From contig NC_091933.1 in assembly GCF_041260155.1 (NCBI RefSeq), positions 21,310,599 through 21,374,598 on the forward strand: DNA of 64,000 nucleotides, written 5' to 3'. The notes beneath the pieces were generated by a model that saw only the letters and a list, made by a program, of their open reading frames with translations, was not told the origin of the DNA and searched no databases. This stretch comes from Ptychodera flava. Lineage: Eukaryota > Hemichordata > Enteropneusta > Ptychoderidae. Positions 24,499-35,362 of the stretch are shown here, piece by piece. A program made the translations under genes and the position numbers. Within the stretch, counting starts at the first letter, position 1. The number at the start of each line of letters is the position of its first letter.

Positions 24499-27400
24499 AT
24501 GGCGATAATTGAAAACGTTCTACGCATACTGGTAGCACTGGCGTCGGCTATCGCACTAAGCTCAGGTAAGCTCGACCTAACCTCATGGCTGCCCATGTTT
24601 GAATTGTGTCTTGTATGATATTCCCTTGACTGTTTGCAGGGAGAGTAACTTAGTCGGGAAAAGAACTATTCTGTTGTTACCTCTTCAGACCTCATGGCCA
24701 TACACGGTATATTGTATACATTATAATGTATCTAGGCCAACACTGTGTGTCTTTGGTCTATCATGGAGGTATACTCCATGGGTCTATGCACGGGTCTATG
24801 ATTGTGTATTATTTTGTTTTCAGAGAGTGTCCATCGTAAATAAAACCCGGGAATAAAGTAGCTCTACCCTATAAAGTACAGTACCTCCAAAGTATCCTAG
24901 GAAGAAAGTTGTGCTTGTTTCCCGGCAAGCTATGAATAGACCGACAAAAGTAAAATGGCCTTCCCGTTTGGGGGTTTGGTGTCAACTAGATCAGTTGGCC
25001 TCTGGAGTGCCACCGTATAGTACACCCCTGCTGTAATAGTCTTTTATTGGATTATTCAGGACGGCACGTATTATCAGAACAAGACCCACTAGGTAGTGTT
25101 TCACTGTGTGGATTGAGAAAATGACTCGACTGTAGGCTACATCTAGGCTACGTTGACATGTATCGAACGTCGCAAAATAGCTTCGCGATTATTTTAAAGC
25201 TGTTAGCCTTGTTTACCAAAAGTTTAGAGGATATTCACTTTTCTCAATGTCCAACGTCGCGGGTACTTCGCGGCGTTTTGACACATTACACCAAGGCTAG
25301 AACCACAAAACCATTGACCCAGCGATGATAGGTTCATAATATTACATATGATCAAATCCTGCATGGTTTTGTAGTTTTGTTTTAGAACAGCCATTTGTTG
25401 CTTTCCGAGCCAATTCGCGTGTTACCGAGAAAAAGGAAGACCCATGTTCGATTGCCCGACAATATTGTTGTGCACATATGGCTCAGGGTTTTGTACTCTC
25501 ATACTCTGAGATCTACCAAGTCCCTTAGAAAAGTCTGTCACACTCTCATCGAGCGAGAAATCCGTTACCCACCAACAGTGTAAATGTTCTGTATCCGTCG
25601 ACGGCGGGACTCGCAGTACCAATGTCGCAGAAGTTGAACCCATAATACTGGTCAGAAAACTATCCTTTTTGAGCTGACACCTGTTGATTCCTATACAACT
25701 CAATTACAGAAAATATATTGACACTCAGCATTTTTCGCTCATTGTCCGACAGATGTACTGTAATTGTTCCTTTAATAATATTACAGATAGAAAAAAATAT
25801 ATATTAACGTTAATTCGATCTCGAGGAAGATTGATGAAAAATATTTGTTGACCCATATAGTCTCGAGGAAAAACTATGTCGTACTCAACTATCGAATGCA
25901 CATGTGACCGCGTATATTGACTGTTAACATGTCGGCTTGGCGGTCAGTCACGTGATTATGAGGTTCATCACTATGGTTTCAGTTAGTGAACACTAAAGAG
26001 AAAAAAACCCACACAAATGAGACAGATGAGTGAAACATATCATGGTGACCGCTTTCTTTCCATGAAAGACAGTGGACAAAGGGTATTATTCACAGTGGCA
26101 TGTTGGGTATGAGTAACCAACGGCCCCCTCCACCGTACCAGTTTCGTTGTGGCAGCATAAATCATATTTTAGACTCAGAGATATTGACTTGTTATGTTTG
26201 CAAGATAAGATTGGCTGATATTTACCAACAATATGTAAAATGACATGCTAAAACACAGACTGTGAACGGCACTCTCTGACACACGGGCTCTATTTGCTCA
26301 TAGCGCATCAGACAAAGGATTTTGCTGAATTTTGTAGAATTCTTGCAAGGAGGTAGATAGAAGAGCCAAGTAGGGTGAGTTTCCCGTATCCCCTTCACGA
26401 TAACACAAGAACTGTATAGTGTGCAATCACAGAGACCGACAGTACAGTCACACGTCTGGATTTGTGCGTTTGACAGACAGTGGTCGATCACCTGCTATGC
26501 CTAATTTATTCCTCGAGGTTTTCCCCTCGCTGTCCCCACAGCCGGTGGTGAGTACTGCGATGGATACCACGACAAAGACGGCGAATGGCACTATGGATTC
26601 GATTGCGATCATGGCTTCAATGTGTACTGTTGTGGGACCTGGCAAAACAAGACATGCTGTCCTTACGAGGGCAAATATGAAGAAAATCCTACTGCTGCCA
26701 TGTAAGCGATTATTATATTCGTGACAAAAGAACAATCGAAATGTTTACTTATAATAAGCTATGCCTCCGATCCTAGACAATCGCATAGCAGCATAAATGT
26801 GAAAATTATCATTGATGGGATAACAGCTAATTACAGGAAATTGACTTTCTGCGTAAGTAATTTAAAATGGTATAGCCACAAACTGACGACATCAAATTGC
26901 CGTACACAAAACATAGAAGCCCTGTAATTATGACACTGTGTATTGTGTACGGCGATTTGACGTCATCAGTCTGTGGCTATACCACTTGTAAACTGTTGCC
27001 TAAGGGGGTATGCTTTTAACAGCTTTATCTCAAAACAAGCTGATTATCTGAAGACAACTTTCAAAGGAGGACAAAGGTTAAAAATCACACAAACAGTCAA
27101 TGTCAACGAGCACTGATGAGAGAACTGAGGATTGAGAACTGCCGCTTTGATGAGGGAGTGCACCAATTGTAGGACAGGGCGTACCTGAGTTTATGATGAC
27201 TAACATGTATCCACCAAACAGTATACTTTTTCACACTTCCAAAGATTAGAGGGACATAGTCGTCGGAACTGCGCTCAAAGGTCGTATGGGACCCATACGA
27301 CCAATGGCAACAATGTATCCCAGGCACAATGGTGATTGATGACAGTTAAACATGTCTGTCATAATCTATCATCGTATAATTTAAATGTTGCAGCTATGAT

Positions 27401-28628
27401 GATGAGGTGCATCTTGATATCGTGCACGAAATACATTGTTTGTAAACAAGAAACTCGAACAGGCGCAGATCCGACGACTATATCCCTTTAAGTGCTCGAT
27501 ATTTGCTATGACAGGCAACTTGTTTGAAGCTTGTCTAAGACTTGGCTCAGACTAGTTTTCAACCATGTAATACATTGTTTGGAGAAATTGAAACGGAACA
27601 TCTTCCATTTCACAGAATTGGTATTATCGTCGCATCTGTGATAGCAGTCCTCGTTTTCATAGTTTCAACTGTCGTGGTGTGTATTTGTGTGTGCTGTATT
27701 GTGCGAGCTAGCAGAAGGCAACAGGCACAACAAACCGGTAAGTTGGGGAAGCGGGACGATGATTGTATCTGAGAGGCAGTCGACCAGGGTCGATGGATTG
27801 CCGATCAACTCTCAACAGTGCGTCACATGGAGATGCCGTTTAAATAAACATGTGACTTCATGAGCTGAGCTAATGTACAGAACGCAGCCTACAACAAAGC
27901 ATGTAGTAGCCCTACATGTATTACTTCAAATACACGAACCTGATAACCAAAGTCACAGGTGCCTGGGTTGCCGGTGTACATGCATAGAGAAAGATTGGGC
28001 CAATCTCTCTCTATGCATGTACACCGGCAACCCAGGCACCTGTGACCCAAGTCTACAGTTGCCAACCGATTTTGTCATATAATCGGACTACTTATTTCTA
28101 TCGCATTAAGGTAGAACGCACCTCGGGGACAGACATTTGGACTCTAAAACTTTTACAATTCTCTTCTGATATACAGCATGTGGGGGTTCATTTTAAAGCT
28201 CTTGGTGTAAGAAAACTTTTCACCGGATTAGTTTTTCGAAATTCGAAAAATTTCATTTTTCTCCATAGAGTTAACACAGGGATGGCGGCCATTTTGAATT
28301 TCTAAGAGGTGCATACTACCTTTAGATTACATACGAGCCACTGACTGAAAAAAAAAATCACACAAAAATCGTGTAGCGTGCTTTAAACTTTTACTCTGTC
28401 TTTTTATCAGTTGTTGTCGGGGCTACCCAGATGACGACTATGAGCACACAGCGTACAGCAAGCACTGCATACCCATCTGCAACCTACCCGACGCCGCAGT
28501 ACAACACCCAGCGAGCATTCCCAACTGGCATATACCCGACTCAACAGTACACCAATCAGTCGTACTATCCACAGCAGCAACAGGATTACCCACGTGACCA
28601 GCCACCGCAGTATCCCGGCAAGCTGTAG
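24499..28628 (+). CDS. Shisa-like transmembrane protein, copy C (4 exons, 188 aa)
   Basis: Predicted exons are 24499–24565, 26542–26701, 27616–27737 and 28411–28628, with GT–AG borders and phases 1, 2, 1. The signal peptide is MAIIENVLRILVALASAIA. The Shisa domain has C28, GYHDKDGEWHYGF, C44, VYCCGTWQNKTCC (C52–C53, C61–C62). The transmembrane helix (about 77–100) ends in VCICVCCIVR. The tail carries QYNTQ, YPTQQY and PQQQQ repeats and PPQY (181–184). Codons are open throughout and splice sites are good, so the gene is likely functional. It is the closest relative of pseudogene D: introns and 5' flank align too. By analogy with Shisa/WBP1-type proteins, the PPxY tail may recruit WW-domain ubiquitin ligases (inference). 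Confidence 0.87.
26868..26984. mobile_element. Hairpin insertion in intron 2 of copy C
   Basis: A 117-bp inverted repeat: TGGTATAGCCACAAACTGA at the left, its near-complement TCAGTCTGTGGCTATACCA at the right, arms about 46 bp. The corresponding intron of copy D lacks it, so it is an insertion in C or a precise loss in D. Confidence 0.75.
27954..28044. mobile_element. Near-perfect hairpin MITE with 8-bp target duplication
   Basis: 91 bp, with arms of about 43 bp starting CACAGGTGCCTGGGTTGCC. The 8-bp flanks are ACCAAAGT (27946–27953) and ACCCAAGT (28045–28052), a single mismatch. An 8-bp duplication fits hAT-type transposition (inference). It lies in intron 3 of copy C. Confidence 0.78.
28106..28324. 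mobile_element. TTAA-bounded MITE, family M1, internally deleted copy
   Basis: Starts TTAAGGTAGAACGCACCTCG and ends GAGGTGCATACTACC. The part of the reference copy between the ATGGCGGCCATTTTGAATTT block and the right end is missing. It lies in intron 3 of copy C, 60 bp after the hairpin MITE. Confidence 0.78.
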
Positions 28629-29193
28629 CGCTTGGCTCTTCCAGATAATAGAGAAAGATTACTCATCCATCGAAGTTTGTGTGATTTGAAGGCAATTACT
28701 CATCCACCGAAAAGTGCGAGCTCCATTTTATTAACCGAAATGTCATCAACTTCAAGCTGAAAATGAGGCTGAGTTGCGCTAAATAGCGAAACAAATGAAC
28801 TGTATATGATTTCTCAGGCGATCATCTCTCTATACGGGTTTTTATGATACTTTTCCACACCACAAATATTTACAAATGCCAATTATAGGAATGTAGCAAA
28901 TATTTGGTCGGCACAACCTCCTAGCCACTGGGGAAAATTACTTACGTTATTTTGTCAGAACTGATAATCTAACTTTAATTATTGTTTGATTGTCTTGAGC
29001 TGTACAAATTTCTGACGAAAATGATGCAAAATTAGGCATGGCAGGAAATATGCTTGAAAATGTTTGATAAGAAACCGAAACTAAAAAATTGACCACCACA
29101 TGAATTGTCAAAGACAAACGTTAACCTTCGGCGTTTATCCTCCGGGCGGCATCCAAGCTCAGATCTTTTATAATTTATAAATCATCAAAGTAA

Positions 29194-29267
<74 letters not shown>

Positions 29268-29268
29268 C

Positions 29269-29321
<53 letters not shown>

Positions 29322-29586
29322 AGGACCAGTATGAGTCCTGTTTTTTAAGTCCTGAGCGCTGATGTTCTCAATTTCTGCAGTTGAGTGCGTCCGAATGTTT
29401 GTTCGAAACCATGGCAGACGTTCTAATCGAAGGTACTCGAATTTATGAGGCATATCCACACGCTCCGCTCCGACCCTCTGATCAAACGAAACATGACGGT
29501 CATGTCAACATGTGCAATGCATACTCCGTCCCGCTGAAAGGACGTCGACCTTGGTTATGTCCTTATGTAGTGCGAAATGATGACGA
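28629..29586. other. 3' flank of copy C and 5' flank of copy D
   Basis: 3' UTR-like DNA showing weak similarity to the 3' flank of B, then (TA)n and (GA)n tracts at about 29191–29320, then a block homologous to the 5' flank of copy C leading to the ATG of D. The microsatellites on the 5' side of both C and D may mark the duplication breakpoint. Confidence 0.55.
29191..29320. repeat. (TA)n and (GA)n microsatellite
   Basis: Three TA tracts followed by a GA tract, directly upstream of the region shared by copies C and D. Confidence 0.95.
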
Positions 29587-30147
29587 TAGAAAACGTTCTA
29601 CGCAATCCCATACTGATAGCACTAGCGTCGGGTATCGCTTTCACCTCAGGTTAGCTCGACCAAGCCTAAAGACCTCCTCTGTGTAAAAATGTGGCCTGCA
29701 TCAGATTTCCTTTAATGTTAGCAGAGAGAGAAAGTTTATTAGGTGGGAAAAGAAATGTTGTACCTCATGAACATACGCGGTATATTGTAAACATGCTACC
29801 AGCATAATGTGTCCAGGCCTTCACTGTATGTCTTTGGACTATGCACGGGTCGATGATTGTGCAATATCTTGTTTTCAGTTAGTGTCGATTGCAAATACAA
29901 CAGCCCTAAAGTAAGGTACAGTCCCTACAGATCAACTTTGAAAGATTTTTTTTTTTGTCCCGGCAAACTTTGTCGGTCAAATGAAAAATAAAATGGCTCC
30001 ACAGTTTGGCGTGTTCATTATGTTTCCAGCTATACGAGTCTGATGTCAACCAGACTACTTTACCACTGATATGTCCGGAATGTCACCGTATAGACCCCCT
30101 CTCTATGATACAATAGCCTTTTGTTGGATTATTCAGGACGCCATGTA

Positions 30148-31428
30148 TAGAGTACACAACTCAACACAACTTCTTGTCACCATAGACGATCTAATGAAAT
30201 CCTATGACAAGAATGTACAGACAGATATAGCCATCCTGGACTTCTCCAAAGCATTTGACACTGTCCCACACAAGAAACTATTACATAAACTCAATCACTA
30301 TGGCATCAGAGGCTCACTTCATAACTGGTTAATTTCTTTCCTGTCCAAACGTCAAATGCAAGTCGTCATCGAGGGAGAAACATCTAGACAAGTACCAGTC
30401 GGTTCCGGGGTTCCTCAAGGCACTGTACTCGGTCCACTTTTATTTCTCTGCCATATAAATGACCTCCCAGGCTGTGTTAAATCTCAAGTCCGACTATTTG
30501 CTGATGACTGTTTACTGTACAGACCAATTAGAACACAGAATGACCATAACATCCTACAGAATGATCTTGAAGAGCTAGAGAGATGGGCAACAACATGGGG
30601 GATGCGTTTTAATGCTAAGAAATGTTACATCCTTAGTATTAAAAACAAAAGTTCACATTTCTACAGTTTAAACAGTCATATCCTAAAACAAGTACCACAC
30701 AACCCATACCTCGGACTCATATTATCTGAAGATCTCAAATGGAATATACACATCAACAATCTGTCAAAAAAGCAGCAGCATCTATTGTCGGCTTCCTGAG
30801 GAGAAATTTAAAACACTGTAGCAAATCATGTAGGAAAACAGCATACATTTCACTTGTCAGATCAACCATGGAGTACGGTGCAATCATATGGGATCCTTTC
30901 ACACAAACCAACATAGATAAACTAGAACGCATTCAAAGACAAGCCATCAGATTCATTACTAGAAATTACACATCAAGACAGCAGGCAGCATCAGCAAAAT
31001 GTTAGCAGAAAATCAACTTCAACCACTACAAGAAAGAAGACAACAACTCCGCTTGACATTTCTGTTTAAAATCACTCAAGATCTCATACCAGCCATTCAT
31101 CAGGATACATACCTCATTCCACAAAAACCAAAACGCGCAGTTAAACCTCGGAAATTCACAGATTATCATCACAGCAACCCAGTAACTAAATATGCATGTA
31201 ATAATTCAAAACCATTCCAAATACCACGATCAAACACAGACATTTACAGGAACTCATTCTTTCCACGAACAATCATAAACTGGAACAATTTAAGTGACTC
31301 GGTTGTAACATCAGCATCGGTAAACATCTTTAAGGCAGCTGTCCAGTGCGATTAAGCACCTGCCTCTTCCCCGTTGATCATATACCAGTATTGGTGTCTT
31401 CAACGTATTTATTCAGATTCAGATTCAG
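30148..31428 (+). mobile_element. 5'-truncated jockey/CR1-like LINE in intron 1 of copy D
   Basis: Encodes the RT from the STQLLVTIDDLMKS segment, through ILDFSKAFDTVPH (motif A), VGSGVPQGTVLGPLLFL (motif B) and VRLFADDCLLY (catalytic FADD), to the C-terminal LERIQRQAIRFITR and RRQQLRLTFLFKI blocks. Coding is in three frames (30071–30799, 30739–31005, 30999–31355), so about two frameshifts near 30780 and 30990. No endonuclease remains. The 3' tail is three ATTCAG units at 31408–31428. The same intron of copy C runs straight through the insertion point (TTATTCAGGACGGCACGTAT), confirming the borders. Confidence 0.88.
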
Positions 31429-32881
31429 AGTAAGACATACTACATGTACTAGGGCAGTGTCACCGTTTGGATTGGGAACTTGTGACTGACTGTATAGGCT
31501 ACATCTACGTTGTCAGCCAGCATTACATTTCGAACTTCGCAAAGTAGCTTCTACATTTAAAGCTGTTATAGCCTAGTTTACCCAACTATCAGAGAACGTT
31601 CACTTTTCTCTATGTCCAACATTGCTCTACTCATCTTGTGGGTAATCACCAAGCAAGGACCATGAAGATAATACCATGATATAATAGGTTCATAATATAA
31701 CCATAGCCTCGTCCGGAGCCTCGTACGGTTGTGTAACTATGTTTTAGAGCAATCATTCGTTGCTTCCCGGAATAGAAGACCCATGTTCGATAACCTATAG
31801 CAATGCTGTTGTGCGCATAATTATTCCAATATTCTGATACAGCCCAGGATGTTCTACTCTCTTACTTTGAGATGTACCCATCCCCATAGCAATATTTGTC
31901 ACACCCTCACCGAACGATAAATCATACCAACTAATCAATCGACGTCTAAAACTACTTTACGCGGCAAGGACAGGATACAAAAGTGGTATGAACATGATAA
32001 AATTTAACACATATGCTGACCAGAAAGCCGTCCCGTTTCAGTTGATACCTGTTGATTCCTATGGGGGCCTACAACTCAATTACAGAAAATGTAGCATTGG
32101 TTATTTACACTCAGCAGTTTAGCTCATTGCCCGACAGACGTACTGTAATTGCTACTTGAATAATGATGTTACAGGTAGAAAATATATATGTTAATCTTCA
32201 TGCATTCAGTCTCGAGGAAGATTGTTGAAAATTATTTGGTCCTGAGGCAATACTATGTTGTACTGAACTATCGAATGGACATGATTGTGGCCGCATACAT
32301 TTTCTGTTCACATATCGACTTGGCGGTCAGTCACGTGATTATGAGTTTCACCATGGATGCAATGGACAGACCCCATGAATTCACCCATTAAGGTCTATGT
32401 TTCAACGTATCAGAGTCCCTCTAAACACGCACTCACCACGGCATCTATGGTCTCAATTAGTGAGCACTCGATAGAAAGAAAAACACACAACTCTACGAGT
32501 TAAACAGGTCCTTGTGACCGCATTCTTACGATGAAAGGTCGCCACTCCACAATCCGTGTGTCGTCTGTGATAGTGCGATGATGGCATCAATGTGTATTGT
32601 TGTGGAACCTGGCAGAACAAGACATGCTGTCCTTACGAGGGCAAATATGAAATCCTATTTCACTAGCATTGACTTGTCATATATGCTACATGAGATTGCT
32701 GATATTTGACCACGATATGTAAAATAACATGAAAAGAGGACTCCTAGGCAATAGCACAATAGCATAAAAGTAAAAATTATCATTGATGGGATAAAAGCTA
32801 AATAGAGAAATTTAAATTGAATTTCTCCGTAAAGTAACTTAAAGGGATGTGTTTTGATAACTTTATCTTAAAACAAGCTGA

Positions 32882-33044
32882 TTAAAGGTATACTGTCACC
32901 TGTTCCGATTTTGCCACAGTTACTAACCAATAACAGATTTTAAACGGGTGGCCGCTTTTTAAAAACAGCGCCCTCACATGGGCATTTTAAATACCAAGAA
33001 CGCCCCTTTGTCCATATAGATTACAGGTAACTGTATACTTTTAA
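32882..33044. mobile_element. 155-bp MITE with TTAA target duplication in copy D
   Basis: Flanked by TTAA at 32882–32885 and 33041–33044. The ends AAGGTATACTGTCACCTG and CAGGTAACTGTATACTT are inverted repeats. The aligned intron 2 of copy C (AACAAGCTGATTATCTGAAG) lacks it, so it inserted in D after the C/D duplication. Confidence 0.82.
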
Positions 33045-33714
33045 CTCAACACAACTTTCAAAGGAGAACAAAGGTTAAAGATCACACAATCAGTCAATGT
33101 CAACGAGCTCTGATGCGAGAACCAAGGATTTAGAACTGCCGCTTTAACCAGAGAGTGCACCAATTGTAGGACAAGGTGTACCTGAGTTTATGATATCCAC
33201 TAAATATCACAGTTATTTACACCACCAAAAATGAAGAGGTCAATAAGTTCAGTAAATTGTCTGAAGTTTGTCTAAGACTTGACTCAGACATACAGGTAAT
33301 ACATTGAAAAACATCTTCCATTTCACAGAATTGGTATTACATGTATCTTGGGAGTAGTGATAGCACTCTTCGTCTTCATAGTTTCGACTGTCGTGGGATG
33401 CATTTGTGTGCTTATAGAGCGAGCTAGCAGAAGACAACGGGAACAACAAACTGGTAAGTATATCAGAGAAGTTGGACGTCGACGATAAGTGCAACTGAGA
33501 AACCATGACGATGGATAACCGATCATCATCAAGGGTCCGTCACATGAAGATGCTGTTTCAAACATATCCAACTTTATAAGCTAGGCTAATTAATGTACAG
33601 AACGCAGCCCACACAAAGCATATACAAATGTAGTAGGCTCGCCAATATTATCCACAGCAGCAACAGCAGTACCCATATGACCAGCAACCACAGTACCCCG
33701 GTATAAAGCAGTAG

Positions 33715-34994
33715 GCCTTGGCTCCTCCTGAAAATAGGGCAAGATTACTCATCTACCGAAAAGTAGAGCTCCATGTGACAGATAAATAATTGGGATTCCG
33801 TGCTTACGACGAAAAAAGGCCGGCCCAGAACATGGTCGCTGTGCCATGCCTAAAAACTATAAGGAATATTTCATCAACATAAAATGGCATGTGCCAAATT
33901 AGAGAGAAGCTTACCTTGAGCACAGTCACCTGTGGTCTATTCCGCTCTGCGTCTATGCGCACAATAGACATGTGTACATATGCCTGAGAAGAAGAGCATA
34001 TGTACACACGTCTATTGGAAGCATAGACTCAGAGCGGAATAGACCACAGGTGACTGTGCCTTGAGTAGCTATGAAACGTTAAAAAGCATGAAAATATATA
34101 CCGACGTTACATATTTATGTTTGAATATATTTAATATAACGAATATAATCATGTACAAAACTTAATTACATTCTAGTTTTGTCCTCGCCACCTCTTCATT
34201 AAAAGGCCAGTTACTTTTACTTTAGATGATTGTTTCATTATTTTTATATTTTTTTGTCAATTGCAAGCTCTTGTACTAGTCCCGAAAGCATGTTGAAACA
34301 TCAATATGGCGTCTATGTGTGTAACCTACATTGTTGTTAACATTTGAATTCTAGTCAAGACCAAAATTCACTCGTCAGCAATAATAATAATGCAGTCTGT
34401 ACATACACAGTCTGAGTTGACAAGCTCAATACTGTTTATCTTGATATGCTTTGGGGAGTAAAACAAGGAATTATATTTGATATTAAAAACAAAAGTAGTT
34501 GAAAAAAAGCATCTGCGAGGTGAGAGTTGTATGTCACCAGGATGATCTGAGTGTGAGGGCGGTATATTTTTTTCCGAATAGTCGCATAGCTGCACAGCAA
34601 GTGAGTTCTCCTAGATTCAAAATGAACACAATATGTGTGTGGTTGGCCAGCTAAACCATGGCATATCTGTGTAGTGTTGCTTTGCGTAGTAATGTTTTCT
34701 AGGATAGAGACTTTTATAAATACTTGGACATTAATTTTGGTGATGAAGAAATGGATGAATCGCGCAAACATGTACACAACAAGAAAATTGTAAAGCTAGG
34801 ATCATACGGACATTGCACAGCTAGAGAATTGCAAAAAAGAAAAAAAATGCACACACGTAGGCTACCGATTCTGTTTGATATTATTGAACAAATACAATCC
34901 TTCACCAAAACATTAAAATAATATTTCATTCAAGCAGATTGTTTCTCTTAAGCTTTGTAGAGAACCTGGTCTAGTTGTTCTTCAAGATGCTCCT
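33715..34994. other. Spacer between copy D and the Polinton
   Basis: No supported gene. It contains a hairpin MITE at 33921–34058. A 65-codon frame at 34724–34921 has no recognised family or splice context. Confidence 0.5.
33921..34058. mobile_element. 138-bp hairpin MITE with 7-bp target duplication
   Basis: Arms of about 65 bp start CACAGTCACCTGTGGTC and end with its complement. The flanks are identical 7-mers, CCTTGAG at 33914–33920 and 34059–34065. The CACAG start resembles that of the 27954–28044 hairpin. Confidence 0.82.
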
Positions 34995-35000
34995 TCCGTA
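34995..35000. repeat. Polinton target-site duplication, left (TCCGTA)
   Basis: Identical to 51908–51913. A 6-bp duplication is the hallmark of Polinton integration. Confidence 0.93.
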
Positions 35001-35358
35001 AGTAGTAAAGTAAACGTGGACAACTGGGATGAAGTAAGAATTTTACACCCCATTTTATTCATTTATCTACATGAAGCGAAGGAAAAATTAACCATCCATG
35101 TAACTAAAGTATAACCCTGACCTATATATGAACTCACGCATGCGCAACAGCTGGCGCAGCAGTGCATTGTCCTGAACTAAGCGGGGAAATTCCCTGCTGA
35201 GCATGTTTATACACGTTCCGAAGGTGTACGGGAAATTCCGTGTGAGTCATCACCATCAAACTAGCCTATATAAAGGAGCTTTTTTTTACCTGTGTTGTCA
35301 GTCCGGCCGGTCGCGGAGTCTAGCTGATGTTGAACACGAAGTTCCTATCGGGGCGAAC
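35001..35358 (+). repeat. Polinton terminal inverted repeat, left
   Basis: Matches the complement of 51560–51907 with a few substitutions, small indels and one short diverged block near 35278–35300. The AG start is typical of Polintons. Confidence 0.95.
35267..35275 (+). promoter_or_regulatory. TATA-like box inside the left repeat
   Basis: TATATAAAG faces inward and is conserved in the right repeat (complement at 51636–51644). It could drive transcription from each end; only the right end has a gene in the matching direction (51102–51560 faces the opposite way, so its role is uncertain). Confidence 0.4.
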
Positions 35359-35362
35359 TTGT

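Larger units (their letters stand above)
29587..33714 (+). pseudogene. Shisa-like copy D, pseudogene
   Basis: Exon 1 (ATG within 29579–29584, ending at about 29648) is open with a donor and has a 6-bp in-frame insertion relative to C. Exon 2 keeps only its 3' half: about 32570–32655 matches C from GCGATCATGGC onward, including CCGTWQNKTCC-type coding, but its acceptor and the first cysteines are gone. Exon 3 (33329–33452) is intact, open and has both splice sites. Exon 4 keeps only its last part (about 33647–33714), without the acceptor; PPQY of copy C has become QPQY. Alignment to C shows two deletions, one from intron 1 into exon 2 and one from intron 3 into exon 4. A LINE interrupts intron 1. 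A normal protein cannot be made; a short transcript with exons 1 and 3 only is conceivable. Confidence 0.85.

Noticed and set aside
2638-28628. WBP1/VOPP1 identity for the tandem genes
   Set aside because: The CCGT core and GYHDKDGEWHxGF block fit Shisa better, although the PPxY tail is shared with WBP1-type proteins, so kinship is not excluded.
34724-34921. 65-codon charged frame before the Polinton
   Set aside because: No family motif, no splice or promoter context; length is within chance for this composition.
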